Below the pieces are notes generated by a model, which searched no databases, was not told the DNA's origin, and saw only the letters and a program-made list of their open reading frames with translations. Positions 33,348 to 41,587 of a stretch of 64,000 nt of DNA are shown in pieces (positions within the stretch are counted from its first letter, which is position 1; each line of letters begins with the position of its first letter). Source of the DNA: Mesorhizobium sp. Root102 (GTDB lineage Bacteria; Pseudomonadota; Alphaproteobacteria; Rhizobiales; Rhizobiaceae); assembly GCF_001425625.1 (NCBI RefSeq), contig NZ_LMCP01000019.1, forward strand, positions 1-64,000, written 5' to 3'. The position numbers and the translations under genes are program-made.

Positions 33348-34316
33348 ATGGACAGTCGATTCCGGCGATATCGGCTGAGAGTGTCGCTGGCGGCACTGAC
33401 GATGCTGGCGTTACATGGCCGGTGCCTTGCGGCGGACCTCCTCATTGCAATGCCGAACTGGCCCTCTGGCCAGGCGGCGGCCAACATCATCAAGTACGGC
33501 ATCAAGGAAAAACTCGATCTGGACGCCGACGTGCGCGAGATGGGATCCATGACCGCATTCGCCGGAATGGATGCCGGGGAGGTCGACGTCTATCCGGAAG
33601 TCTGGCTTCCCAATCTCGTTTCACTTGTCAAAAAATACGTCGACGGGCGCAAGACCGTGGACCTCAGCCCCAAGGGTGTGTCGGCGACGCAGGGCATCTG
33701 TGTGACGCGCGAGACGGCTGACAAATATGGCGTCAAGGACATTTCAGATCTGGCCGATCCGAAAAAAGCGGCCGTGTTCGATACCGACGGCGATGGCAAG
33801 GGCGAAATGTGGATTGGCGCGCTGGGCTGGTCGTCGACGAGCATCGAGAAGATCCGGGCCAAGAGCTACGGCTATGAAAAGACGATGACGCTCCTTCAAA
33901 TGCCGGAGGACATGGCAATGGCAGCAGTCGATGCGGCCGCGGCGACGGGACAACCGATGGCATTCTACTGCTATAGCCCGCACCATATGTTCAAGCTCCA
34001 TGACATCGTCCAATTGACCGAGCCGAAATATGATCCCGCCAAGTGGCATATCGTGATGCCGAGCGACGACCCTGACTGGCTTACGAAATCCGAGGCGCCG
34101 GTGGCATGGGACGCATCGCATTTCTACATCGGCTTCGCATCCTCGACGGCCAAGCGCCTGCCGAAAGTGGCGGCCTTCATCTCCCATGTCGACTTCACAC
34201 CGGAGGAGGTCACCGAGATGAGCTACGCATTGCAGGTCGATCGGCAGGATCCCGCCAAGTTCGCGCAGGCCTGGGTTGCAAAGCATCAAGACCGGCTCAC
34301 CGCCTGGTCTAAGTAG
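33348..34316 (+). CDS. Orphan glycine betaine/quaternary amine binding protein (OpuAC/ProX type)
   Basis: A 322-residue periplasmic binding protein with a signal peptide (about 1-29, ending CLAA) and the OpuAC pattern LLIAMPNWPSGQAAAN, AGEVDVYPEVWLPN and PMAFYCYSPHHMF. The aromatic residues that box quaternary ammonium groups are well represented. No permease or ATPase gene is adjacent, so it either serves a transporter encoded elsewhere or has another role. Element D upstream suggests regulation with the surrounding envelope genes. The next gene starts 14 bp later. Confidence 0.85.
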   Translation: MDSRFRRYRLRVSLAALTMLALHGRCLAADLLIAMPNWPSGQAAANIIKYGIKEKLDLDADVREMGSMTAFAGMDAGEVDVYPEVWLPNLVSLVKKYVDGRKTVDLSPKGVSATQGICVTRETADKYGVKDISDLADPKKAAVFDTDGDGKGEMWIGALGWSSTSIEKIRAKSYGYEKTMTLLQMPEDMAMAAVDAAAATGQPMAFYCYSPHHMFKLHDIVQLTEPKYDPAKWHIVMPSDDPDWLTKSEAPVAWDASHFYIGFASSTAKRLPKVAAFISHVDFTPEEVTEMSYALQVDRQDPAKFAQAWVAKHQDRLTAWSK

Positions 34317-34330
34317 AGACAGGGACGACC

Positions 34331-35044
34331 ATGACCTCTTCGCTCGCAAACCGGTCCGTCACTTCGAAAAGCAATGATCCCAGAATGGCTGCCCGCTGCC
34401 TCGTTCTTGGCGCAGCGCTTGTCATGACCGCGATCGGCGCGACGTTGGCGTATGCCGCTCAGACGCAGGTATTCGATCCGCAGACGCATAAGTGGGTCGA
34501 TTACGACAAGACGAAAGCACGAAAATACTACGCCGCCCATAAAGAGGTGCCCGAGGCATTTCGCCCGCAGACGGTCAAGTTCCGCACCGCGGAGGCGCCC
34601 GGTACGATCATCATCGATGGCAACAAGCATTTTCTCTACCTTGTGCAGTCAGGTCAGCAGGCCATGCGCTACGGCATCGGCGTCGGTCGGGAAGGGTTTG
34701 GATGGGCCGGTATCGTGCGCGTCGGCCGCATGGCGGAATGGCCGACCTGGACGCCCCCGGCCGAAATGGTCGCTCGTGATCCGAACGCGGCCAAATATGC
34801 GGCAGGCATGCCGGGAGGTCCCGACAATCCGCTCGGCGCCAGGGCGCTCTATCTCTACGAGGGCGATCAAGACACGATCTACCGGATACACGGCACGCCG
34901 GAGCCCTGGACGATCGGACTCGACGTGTCATCAGGGTGCATCCGGATGCGGAACGACGACATCACCGACTTCGCTTCCCGCGTCGAAGTCGGCGCCAAGG
35001 TCATCGTTCTCATGCAGGGGGCGGCCCTTTACAAGGGCGTTTGA
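34331..35044 (+). CDS. L,D-transpeptidase (YkuD family)
   Basis: A 237-residue exported protein with a membrane leader (LVLGAALVMTAIGATLAYA). The YkuD catalytic domain spans about residues 88-235 and has the signature HGT (His187) and SSGCIRM (catalytic Cys203). It makes 3-3 peptidoglycan cross-links or attaches envelope proteins to peptidoglycan, the dominant linkage type in rhizobia. It lies 14 bp downstream of the betaine-binding-protein gene and 25 bp ahead of a lipoprotein gene, so an operon is likely. An alternative start is at 34385. Confidence 0.9.
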   Translation: MTSSLANRSVTSKSNDPRMAARCLVLGAALVMTAIGATLAYAAQTQVFDPQTHKWVDYDKTKARKYYAAHKEVPEAFRPQTVKFRTAEAPGTIIIDGNKHFLYLVQSGQQAMRYGIGVGREGFGWAGIVRVGRMAEWPTWTPPAEMVARDPNAAKYAAGMPGGPDNPLGARALYLYEGDQDTIYRIHGTPEPWTIGLDVSSGCIRMRNDDITDFASRVEVGAKVIVLMQGAALYKGV

Positions 35045-35069
35045 AGCGGCATTCGGAGAGGGACAAGCA

Positions 35070-35396
35070 ATGTCGGCAAAACATGCAGTGAAAAGTTCGA
35101 TCCTGGTTGCAGCTCTTGGATTCATGGCGCAGAGTTTGAGCGCCTGCGTCAGCACGCCGCCGCCTGCTCCGGAGCAGATGTCGAGGACGCAGGTAGAGAC
35201 GGCCCCGGCGGATTTGCAGCTTCTTTGCGCCAACGCGGTCGCCAAGTCGAGCGGCGTCGACAGCTCCAAGATACTTCCGATCTCGTCGAGCAAGATCGAT
35301 TCCAAAACTTACCAAGTCGAGCTCGATGCCGGCGGCAAGAAGACAAGCTGCCTCGTGGACACAGACGGCGCCGTCAAATCCGTTGAGCCCATCTGA
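35070..35396 (+). CDS. Small lipoprotein, unknown function
   Basis: A 108-residue protein with a signal peptide and lipobox SLSAC, which gives a lipid-modified N-terminal cysteine. A proline-rich linker (STPPPAPEQ) follows, then a compact domain with two more cysteines (LLCANAV, KTSCLVD) that could pair. It is probably co-transcribed with the L,D-transpeptidase. From 35397 to 35544 lies the convergent gap before marC, with no gene. Confidence 0.72.
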   Translation: MSAKHAVKSSILVAALGFMAQSLSACVSTPPPAPEQMSRTQVETAPADLQLLCANAVAKSSGVDSSKILPISSSKIDSKTYQVELDAGGKKTSCLVDTDGAVKSVEPI

Positions 35397-35544
35397 TCCG
35401 CCGGGCGTCACCTCATCTGGGCTCGGCTCTCAGCGGCGCATGAAACTCTTTATGCAGCGCGTCAGCGGCCGAGGTGTTAGCGACCTTGAGTAAGTCGCTG
35501 CGTATTGAGTATTTGCGTCAAGATCCAATGGCACGATCACGAAA

Positions 35545-36192
35545 TCAATGTGCAGCGCTCGCGGTGATGATCCCCAGATTGACCAATCCGCTAACGACCA
35601 ATTGGACGGCCACCGCGGTCAGCAGGATGCCGAAGACAACCTCCGAGACGATAAGACTCGCCGGCTTCATTCGCTTCGCCAGCGCATCGATATTGGTGAA
35701 CACAAGATAGTCAAATGCGGCGACGAGCAAGATGAGCCCCGCAACGAGTGCTGCACTTGCAACCGAGACAACTTCGCCCGAGGCAATGATAATGACCGTG
35801 ATACCGATGGGGTTGAGCAAGTAGGGAATAGCAAGGGGAAAAATTGCCATCTTTTCCGGATCCTCCGGCAATGCCAAATCCTCCCCGTGCTTTTCGGTAG
35901 GTCCAGATGCCATCTTGATTGCGAGAAGCGCCAGGATAATGCCGCCAGCGATAGCAACCGCACCGCCGGTGATATGCAGCAATCGCATCAGCAGGGCGCC
36001 AGTGGCAAAAAGGATCATAGCCGTGACAAGAGCCGCCAAAACCATCTGGCGGCCAATCTTGACCTTGGTTTCGGCGTCGAACTTCTGGGTCTTTTCCAGA
36101 AATGGCACCAGCGCGATCTTCGGTCCCATGCCAATCAGCAGAAGCAGGAGAAGTTTTGTCACCAGAGCGAAATCAATGACTGCGAAATCCAT
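35545..36192 (-). CDS. MarC-family integral membrane protein
   Basis: A 215-residue protein with six hydrophobic helices and the MarC (UPF0056) pattern GMGPKIALVPFL near the N-terminus and AIPYLLNPIGITVIIIAS in the middle. The family was once linked to multiple antibiotic resistance, but that link is not supported, and its function is unknown. It is a single leftward gene between rightward operons. The 36193-36628 gap contains a variant of the shared element and a consensus-like TATAAT. Confidence 0.85.
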   Translation of the reverse strand: MDFAVIDFALVTKLLLLLLIGMGPKIALVPFLEKTQKFDAETKVKIGRQMVLAALVTAMILFATGALLMRLLHITGGAVAIAGGIILALLAIKMASGPTEKHGEDLALPEDPEKMAIFPLAIPYLLNPIGITVIIIASGEVVSVASAALVAGLILLVAAFDYLVFTNIDALAKRMKPASLIVSEVVFGILLTAVAVQLVVSGLVNLGIITASAAH

Positions 36193-36405
36193 CGGAAATC
36201 CCCCTCAGCCTGCCTTGAACAACTGTCGACTATCGGAGACGGGTTGTCTAGCAAATCGGGGAAAACCTGCCGCCAGCACAAGCCGGAGCATCCAAAAACG
36301 CGCTGGAATGGCACCTGTCTAAACGGCTCCATATTCCACGATGCTAGCGCTCGTTCGGCTCTGATTTGAGGGAATTGCCGGTCGCGAAAAAATTGGCCGT
36401 TGTTA

Positions 36406-36457
36406 CCACGTAAATAACACCCCAGTTGGCTGGAACGGTCAAAAGACTGTGTATAAT
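36406..36457 (+). promoter_or_regulatory. Variant shared element with strong -10 upstream of the HlyD gene
   Basis: CCACGTAAATAAC (two mismatches to the core) at 36406-36418, followed by TATAAT at 36452-36457. The core-to-(-10) gap is 33 bases, ten more than at sites A and D, that is about one helical turn further away. TTAC at 36403 overlaps the start of the core. A weaker candidate than sites A-D. Confidence 0.4.
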
Positions 36458-36628
36458 GTGGAGGCGCTGAGGGCGCTTACGCAATGAAAACCGAGCCACC
36501 GGTAGGTCATGAATACTCGCGCCTGCGCGCCGGGTTCCGCATAGCGGCTTGCCTGGGCTGAAGACTCTAGGGAAGCAAGCATCCGTCGGCGGCGCGATGC
36601 CCGCTTGGTCTGACAGGGAGAAGATGCC

Positions 36629-37753
36629 ATGGCGTCCGAGGCAACCGGGATCTCTCAAGATAACACCGCTGAGGGCCCGGATAAGCAAGCCAGGAAGGGA
36701 AACCCGCTGCGCAGAGTCGCGCTGGCCGTGCTGCTGCTGGCTTGCCTGCTGTTCGTGCTGGCGGTCTTCATGGAAAGGCGCACGCCTTCTTCATCGCAGG
36801 CGACGGTCAGCGCCTATGTCGTCGGCATTGCGCCGGAGGTCACCGGCCGGGTCATCGAAGTGGGCGTGGCTGACAACAGCGGCGTGAAGCCTGGGCAGAT
36901 GCTGTTTCGTATCGATCCGCAGCAATACCAACTGGCCGTCGCGGAGGCCGAAGCACGGCTTGCCCGGGTGGGTCAGACAATCGGCGCTTCGACAGCCTCC
37001 GTCGAGGCCGTCCAGGCACGCCTCGTGGAAGCAAGGGCAATTCGCGACAACGTCCAGGACCAAGCCAGCCGGGCCATGGAACTCGTCAAGCGCGGCGTCT
37101 ATGCCAAGGCGAAGTACGATGAGGCGAAGGCGGCGGTGGACCAGGCAAATGCCGCGGTCGTCGCTGCAGAAGCGGATCTCAAGCAGGCGCAGGAAGAACT
37201 TGGCCCATCAGGCGCCGACAATCCGCAACTGAAAGAGTCGCTCGCCGCGCTTGAACGAGCGCAGCTTGATCTCTTGCGCACGACGGTTCTGGCGCCGGCG
37301 GAGGGCGTCGTCACCAACCTGCAGCTTTCCGTCGGAGGCGTTGTCAGCGCCGGCCAGAGCGCCATGACCTTCATCGACGTCGGCACGGTATGGATCACCG
37401 CGGCGTTCAAGGAAAACAGCCTCGAGAACGTCGCCGCCGGCAACCGCGCGGACGTGTTGTTCGACCTCTTGCCCGGCCAGGTTTTTGGCGCGACGGTCGA
37501 GAGCGTCGGGATGGGCGTGGCCCAGGGAAGTGTCGACCCCAAGACCGGGTTGCCGAAGATCTCCACCGAAAGCGGATGGGTGAGAACGCCACAGAGCTTT
37601 CCGGTCCGCCTGATCCTCGACGAAGGCAGGCCAAAGGGTGTGCGCTACGGGTCGCAGGTGAACGTGGTGATCTATACCGGTGACAATCCGGTGACCAACG
37701 CGGTCGGCCGCATCTGGATGCGCGTCTTGTCGATCCTGACCTATGTCAGCTGA
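36629..37753 (+). CDS. HlyD/EmrA-type membrane fusion protein
   Basis: A 374-residue periplasmic adaptor. It has one N-terminal membrane helix (VALAVLLLACLLFVLAVFM), a first lipoyl half (AYVVGIAPEVTGRVIEVGV), an alpha-hairpin of about residues 85-195 (coiled coil), a second lipoyl half (VLAPAEGVVTNLQLSVGG) and a beta-barrel. Such proteins link an inner-membrane pump to the outer membrane. It overlaps the DUF2955 gene by 11 bp, so the two form one export system, comparable to AaeAB-type aromatic acid efflux. The substrate is unknown. Confidence 0.88.
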   Translation: MASEATGISQDNTAEGPDKQARKGNPLRRVALAVLLLACLLFVLAVFMERRTPSSSQATVSAYVVGIAPEVTGRVIEVGVADNSGVKPGQMLFRIDPQQYQLAVAEAEARLARVGQTIGASTASVEAVQARLVEARAIRDNVQDQASRAMELVKRGVYAKAKYDEAKAAVDQANAAVVAAEADLKQAQEELGPSGADNPQLKESLAALERAQLDLLRTTVLAPAEGVVTNLQLSVGGVVSAGQSAMTFIDVGTVWITAAFKENSLENVAAGNRADVLFDLLPGQVFGATVESVGMGVAQGSVDPKTGLPKISTESGWVRTPQSFPVRLILDEGRPKGVRYGSQVNVVIYTGDNPVTNAVGRIWMRVLSILTYVS

Positions 37754-38777
37754 CGGCGACCTTGCGCTCGCCAATGCCAGGCGCAAGGGTCTGCGCATCG
37801 CGCTGGCCGTAGCCGTCGGCTTCACGTGGTCGGTTCTGTCAGGGGTGGTCATCCCCTTTCTGGGACCATTGTTCGCGGCGCAGTTTCTGATCTCCAGTTC
37901 CCGCCCGCTGCAGCTGAAACAGGCAATGGGAATGGTGATCCTCATTGTTGTCGCCGGCGCACTTCTGCAGGCCGTAACGGTGCTGACAGGCGATCGGCCA
38001 CCAGTCCTGTTGCTGCTGCTCGGGCTCGTCTATTTCGTCTGTTTCTACCTGCAGGCGAACGGCAAGGGCGGCGGGGCGATCTTTCTTGTCCTGGTGGTCG
38101 CCGTGATGGTGCCGTTGCTGACCGTGCTCAACCGCGATCTCGGCGATTCCATCTTGTCGATCCTCGCACAGGGCGTGGTCAGTGGAGCGATCCTGATGTG
38201 GATTGCCCATGCGGTCATACCCGACCGGGGCAGCGCCGAGACTCAAGCTCCGGCTCCTCCTGCAAACCCTCGCGCTGCGCGCTATGCCGCCGCCAATGCC
38301 GCCATTCTGCTGATCGCCGTGCTCGCTTGCCTGACGCGGGACGGCCTTGCCACGGCGATCGTCATCCCGATCACCGTCGCATCGCTGCTGTCGCAGCTCG
38401 ATGTCATCGCAAGTGCAAGGGCGGCGTTCGGCCTCGTCATGGTCAATCTCCTTGGAGGCGTGGTTGCATCCTTTGCGTTCGCATTGCTACAGGTCCATCC
38501 CACGACTCCCACGCTGTTTGTCCTGGTGCTACTCGCCGGCCTGGTGTTTGGCGGCCGCGCGGCGCTGAGCAATCCTGCCGCCAGACTCTATGCAGGTGCG
38601 CTGACGATCTTCCTCATCCTGTTTGGAACCGGCGTCTCGCCGTTGCCGGCATCGGCGGCGGAATCCTTCGCCACGCGGGTCAACTACATACTGCTGGCCA
38701 TCGCCTATACGATCTTCATGACGGCGTTACTTTGGCCGGGACCGAGGCGCAGCGCTGAAGACAGGGTGACGTCATGA
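37743..38777 (+). CDS. DUF2955 inner-membrane transporter component
   Basis: A 344-residue protein with about ten membrane helices in two repeated halves (LRIALAVAVGFTWSVL and later YAAANAAILLIAVLACL), matching DUF2955, a FUSC/AaeB-like family always paired with an HlyD-type adaptor. It overlaps that adaptor gene. No outer-membrane factor is nearby, so a TolC elsewhere would be used. Proton-driven export of small organic acids is a reasonable guess by analogy. Confidence 0.82.
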   Translation: MSADGDLALANARRKGLRIALAVAVGFTWSVLSGVVIPFLGPLFAAQFLISSSRPLQLKQAMGMVILIVVAGALLQAVTVLTGDRPPVLLLLLGLVYFVCFYLQANGKGGGAIFLVLVVAVMVPLLTVLNRDLGDSILSILAQGVVSGAILMWIAHAVIPDRGSAETQAPAPPANPRAARYAAANAAILLIAVLACLTRDGLATAIVIPITVASLLSQLDVIASARAAFGLVMVNLLGGVVASFAFALLQVHPTTPTLFVLVLLAGLVFGGRAALSNPAARLYAGALTIFLILFGTGVSPLPASAAESFATRVNYILLAIAYTIFMTALLWPGPRRSAEDRVTS

Positions 38778-38902
38778 AGCGCTTGTAACCGCTCGGGCGT
38801 TGCGTCCTTTCCATTTCATCCAGGCCTCGTCTTAGCGGTATTCCGTTTCACCGAAGCAACTGAGCAAAGGCCTAGCCGATCGCCATCGAAATCTCCGGCG
38901 GG

Positions 38903-39025
38903 ATGCTTGCTTCGACGCCCAATAATTTCTCATGGTTCGGATCCGGCGGCCATCTGCGCCGCGCCCTCGAACACTGTTATTTGACGGAGACATTCGATCC
39001 GAAAGATGGCCCCGACGTCGACTGA
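38903..39025 (+). pseudogene. Short ORF that may be a gene remnant
   Basis: A 40-residue frame (STPNNFSWFGSGGHLRRAL, then HCYLTETFDPKDG) has protein-like composition but no partner upstream, because an in-frame stop precedes it. I recognise no family. The remainder of the gap 38778-39186 is free of genes apart from the weak shared-element match near 39069. Confidence 0.25.
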
Positions 39026-39064
39026 TCTGCTGGCAGGGTCTCTCAGTTCTGCACGTAGCATACA

Positions 39065-39079
39065 GTTACTTACCTTCCG
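39065..39079 (+). promoter_or_regulatory. Half-site of the shared element upstream of the DUF3300 gene
   Basis: GTTACTTACCTTCCG retains the right half of sites A-D (AACTTACNTTCCG) but lacks CCACGT immediately before it. A CACGTA lies a little upstream at about 39051. No good -10 is seen at the expected place. A low-confidence member of the set. Confidence 0.3.
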
Positions 39080-39186
39080 CATCGGCAGGCAATGCGTCAA
39101 CGTAACGCCAAGGCAAGAAACATTCGCCCGGACTCGGCGACAGAACATCGCTGACCACCAGGTTCACATGCCTTGGAGGGACGACA

Positions 39187-40545
39187 ATGGAGATCAGGTT
39201 TCCGCACTGGCCCGTTGGCACAGTGGCCATAATGGCGTTCTTGATGTGCTCCGGTCCTACCTCTTTCGCGATTGCGCAGGATCAAGCTGCTGCTACTGCT
39301 AGCCCAGCGGCCACCCAAGCTCCCGAACCGCTCGACGAGGATGAACTCGAAGTTCTGGTAGCGCGGATCGCGCTCTACCCCGATGAACTTGTCGCGGTCA
39401 TTTCCGAAGCGTCGCTTTATCCATTGCAGATCGTGGAAGCGAGCCGGTTTTTGGATCAGGTCGCGAAGAAGCCAGGCCTGAAAGCGAAGGAAAGCTGGGA
39501 CGGCAGCGTCATCTCACTGCTCAACTATCCCGACATCGTCAAAATGATGAGCGACGATCTGGAGTGGACCCAGTCGCTTGGCGACGCACTGACGTATCAG
39601 CAAAAAGATGTTCTGGTCGCCATACAGCAGTTGCGCGACACGGCTGTCGCCAAAGGCGTGATCAAGTCCGATGACAAGATCAAGGTTGTCGAGGAGAACG
39701 ACAATGTCGTCATCAGGTCCGCTAGCTCGGACAAGGTCTATGTTCCACGGTATGAGCCTGAGATGCTCTATGCCACCGACTATCCGGTTGCTCCGATCTC
39801 CTATTATCCAGACCCCTACCCAAGTTATTATTATCCCACTGCGCCCTATTTCGCGGCCTTCGTGACTGGCGCCGTCTGGGCAGCGGCGGTGGACTGGAAT
39901 GGTGGGGGTGTGTGGGGAGGGCGCTGGAACGGCAACGATATCGATATCGACTGCAACAACTGCTTCAACAACATAAACGGCAAGGTCAATTTCAACGACG
40001 TCGACTGGAAAAACGTCGACCGTTCGAAATTAAATTTCGACAAAAACCAATTCGCCAACATCGACAAAACGGGCATCGGCAATCGCGTTAAAACGAACGA
40101 TCGCAATAATATGCGCGACAAGGCATCCGAATTGAGGAGAGGCCAGATCAGCGCGCTGCCGGGGAATTCGGCGAAGGTGAAAGACATCCGCCAACGCCAA
40201 ATCAGAGAGGGTTTGAAAGCCCGGCCCCCGGCGTCACGGCCGGATTTCAAAAGGCCAACCAACACCAAGCCAATTGCGTCGGCGCGAAACAATGACCGTT
40301 CTGCGGTCAGGGCGCCTGGGAAAATCAATCGTCCGGTCGGCAAGCCGAGGCCCGCAGCGAGAGTGGACAACAGACCGAGGAATCCGTCGGGTCTTGGCAA
40401 CGTCAGTTCCGGAAAACGTCAGCAGATAGCTTCCAACCGCGGTGCGAGGAGCATGGGAGGCGGAATTCGCAGCGGTGGCGGCGGCGGCCACAAGATGATC
40501 AGACAGGGTGGTGGCAGGCAGGGCAGTGGCGGGCGCAGGCGTTGA
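39187..40545 (+). CDS. DUF3300 exported protein
   Basis: A 452-residue protein with a signal peptide (about 1-30, ending FAIAQ). The DUF3300 domain (about 50-240) has LVARIALYPDELVAVISEAS and SVISLLNYPDIVKMMSDDLEW. A Pro/Tyr-rich segment (DPYPSYYYPTAPYF), an Asn/Asp-rich strand and a long basic low-complexity tail ending GGGRQGSGGRRR follow. The family is uncharacterised and usually pairs with DUF2950, as here. The basic tail may bind peptidoglycan, LPS or nucleic acid. This is inference. Confidence 0.85.
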   Translation: MEIRFPHWPVGTVAIMAFLMCSGPTSFAIAQDQAAATASPAATQAPEPLDEDELEVLVARIALYPDELVAVISEASLYPLQIVEASRFLDQVAKKPGLKAKESWDGSVISLLNYPDIVKMMSDDLEWTQSLGDALTYQQKDVLVAIQQLRDTAVAKGVIKSDDKIKVVEENDNVVIRSASSDKVYVPRYEPEMLYATDYPVAPISYYPDPYPSYYYPTAPYFAAFVTGAVWAAAVDWNGGGVWGGRWNGNDIDIDCNNCFNNINGKVNFNDVDWKNVDRSKLNFDKNQFANIDKTGIGNRVKTNDRNNMRDKASELRRGQISALPGNSAKVKDIRQRQIREGLKARPPASRPDFKRPTNTKPIASARNNDRSAVRAPGKINRPVGKPRPAARVDNRPRNPSGLGNVSSGKRQQIASNRGARSMGGGIRSGGGGGHKMIRQGGGRQGSGGRRR

Positions 40546-40570
40546 TAAGTTTGGCGAGAGGAAAACCGAC

Positions 40571-41527
40571 ATGAAAACGTCCGTGCGGAGTCTTGTTCTA
40601 CGTTCGCTGCTCGGTGCCGGAATGATCTTGAGCATTGGGGCGGGCTCCGCAAATCTTGCCGGCGCGCAGGAGGTGCACAGCCTCTCGGACTACGTGGCCA
40701 AGAAAGATCCGCCGCTTTTCGATGATCCCTCGGCGGCGGTGGAGGCGTTCAAATCGGTCCTGGCGAAGGACGATTTCGATGGACTGGCGGCACTGCTTGG
40801 ACTGGATGCCGCGAAGCTGCGGACAAGCGAAGGCGTGATGGATACCTACGCGCAGATCCGGCAAGGCGCTGCGAAGACGGTGATCGTGCGCGATCTTGGC
40901 GACCGCAAGGAACTCAATATTGGCGACAAGCTATGGACGCTGCCATTCCCGATCACCAAGGGTAAGGAGGGCAAATGGGCCTTCGATACCCAGGCTGGCA
41001 TCGAAGAGATCATCAACCGGCGCGTCGGCGAAAATGAGATCGCGGCAATCGAAACGGTTCGCGCCTACGTGGACGCCCAACGTGACTACGCGGCAGAAGA
41101 CCGCGATGGCGATGGCGTGCTGGAATACGCCCAGAAGCTGATCAGCAGCGAAGGCCAGGCCGACGGACTGTATTGGCCGTCCGATGAAGACTATGGCGTC
41201 AGTCCCTCAGGCGACTTCATCAACCAGGCTGCTCTCGACAAGGCGAAGAAAGGCAATGGCTATTTTGGCTATCGCTTCCGCATCCTGACCGGCCAAGGCA
41301 AGAACATCGCCGGGGGCGCTTACGACTATGTCATCAACGGCAACATGATCGCCGGTTTCGCGCTTTTGGCCTGGCCTGTGAAGTATGCGGAAACGGGTGT
41401 CAAAACCTTCGCGGTCAATCAGCAAGGCATTGTCTATGAGGCCGACCTGGGTCCAAAAACGGAGGCTGTGGCTGGCGCGATAAAGCGATTCAATCCCGGA
41501 GACAAATGGCAGCTGACAGGTGACTAG
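40571..41527 (+). CDS. DUF2950 exported protein
   Basis: A 318-residue protein with a signal peptide (LVLRSLLGAGMILSIGAG, cleavage near AGAQ). The DUF2950 pattern is seen: FDDPSAAVEAFKSVLAKDD, then FDTQAGIEEIINRRVGENE, AYVDAQRDYA, DGDGVLEYAQKL and GYFGYRFRIL. The ATG at 40571 starts the signal peptide and is 25 bp after the DUF3300 gene, so they are co-transcribed. The DGDGDG-like loop could bind calcium. The function of the pair is unknown. Confidence 0.85.
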   Translation: MKTSVRSLVLRSLLGAGMILSIGAGSANLAGAQEVHSLSDYVAKKDPPLFDDPSAAVEAFKSVLAKDDFDGLAALLGLDAAKLRTSEGVMDTYAQIRQGAAKTVIVRDLGDRKELNIGDKLWTLPFPITKGKEGKWAFDTQAGIEEIINRRVGENEIAAIETVRAYVDAQRDYAAEDRDGDGVLEYAQKLISSEGQADGLYWPSDEDYGVSPSGDFINQAALDKAKKGNGYFGYRFRILTGQGKNIAGGAYDYVINGNMIAGFALLAWPVKYAETGVKTFAVNQQGIVYEADLGPKTEAVAGAIKRFNPGDKWQLTGD

Positions 41528-41587
41528 CTTCAATTCGAAACCTTACGTCCTGTCGCCAGTCCCAACCTCGCGGCCAGAGGCCATGTC

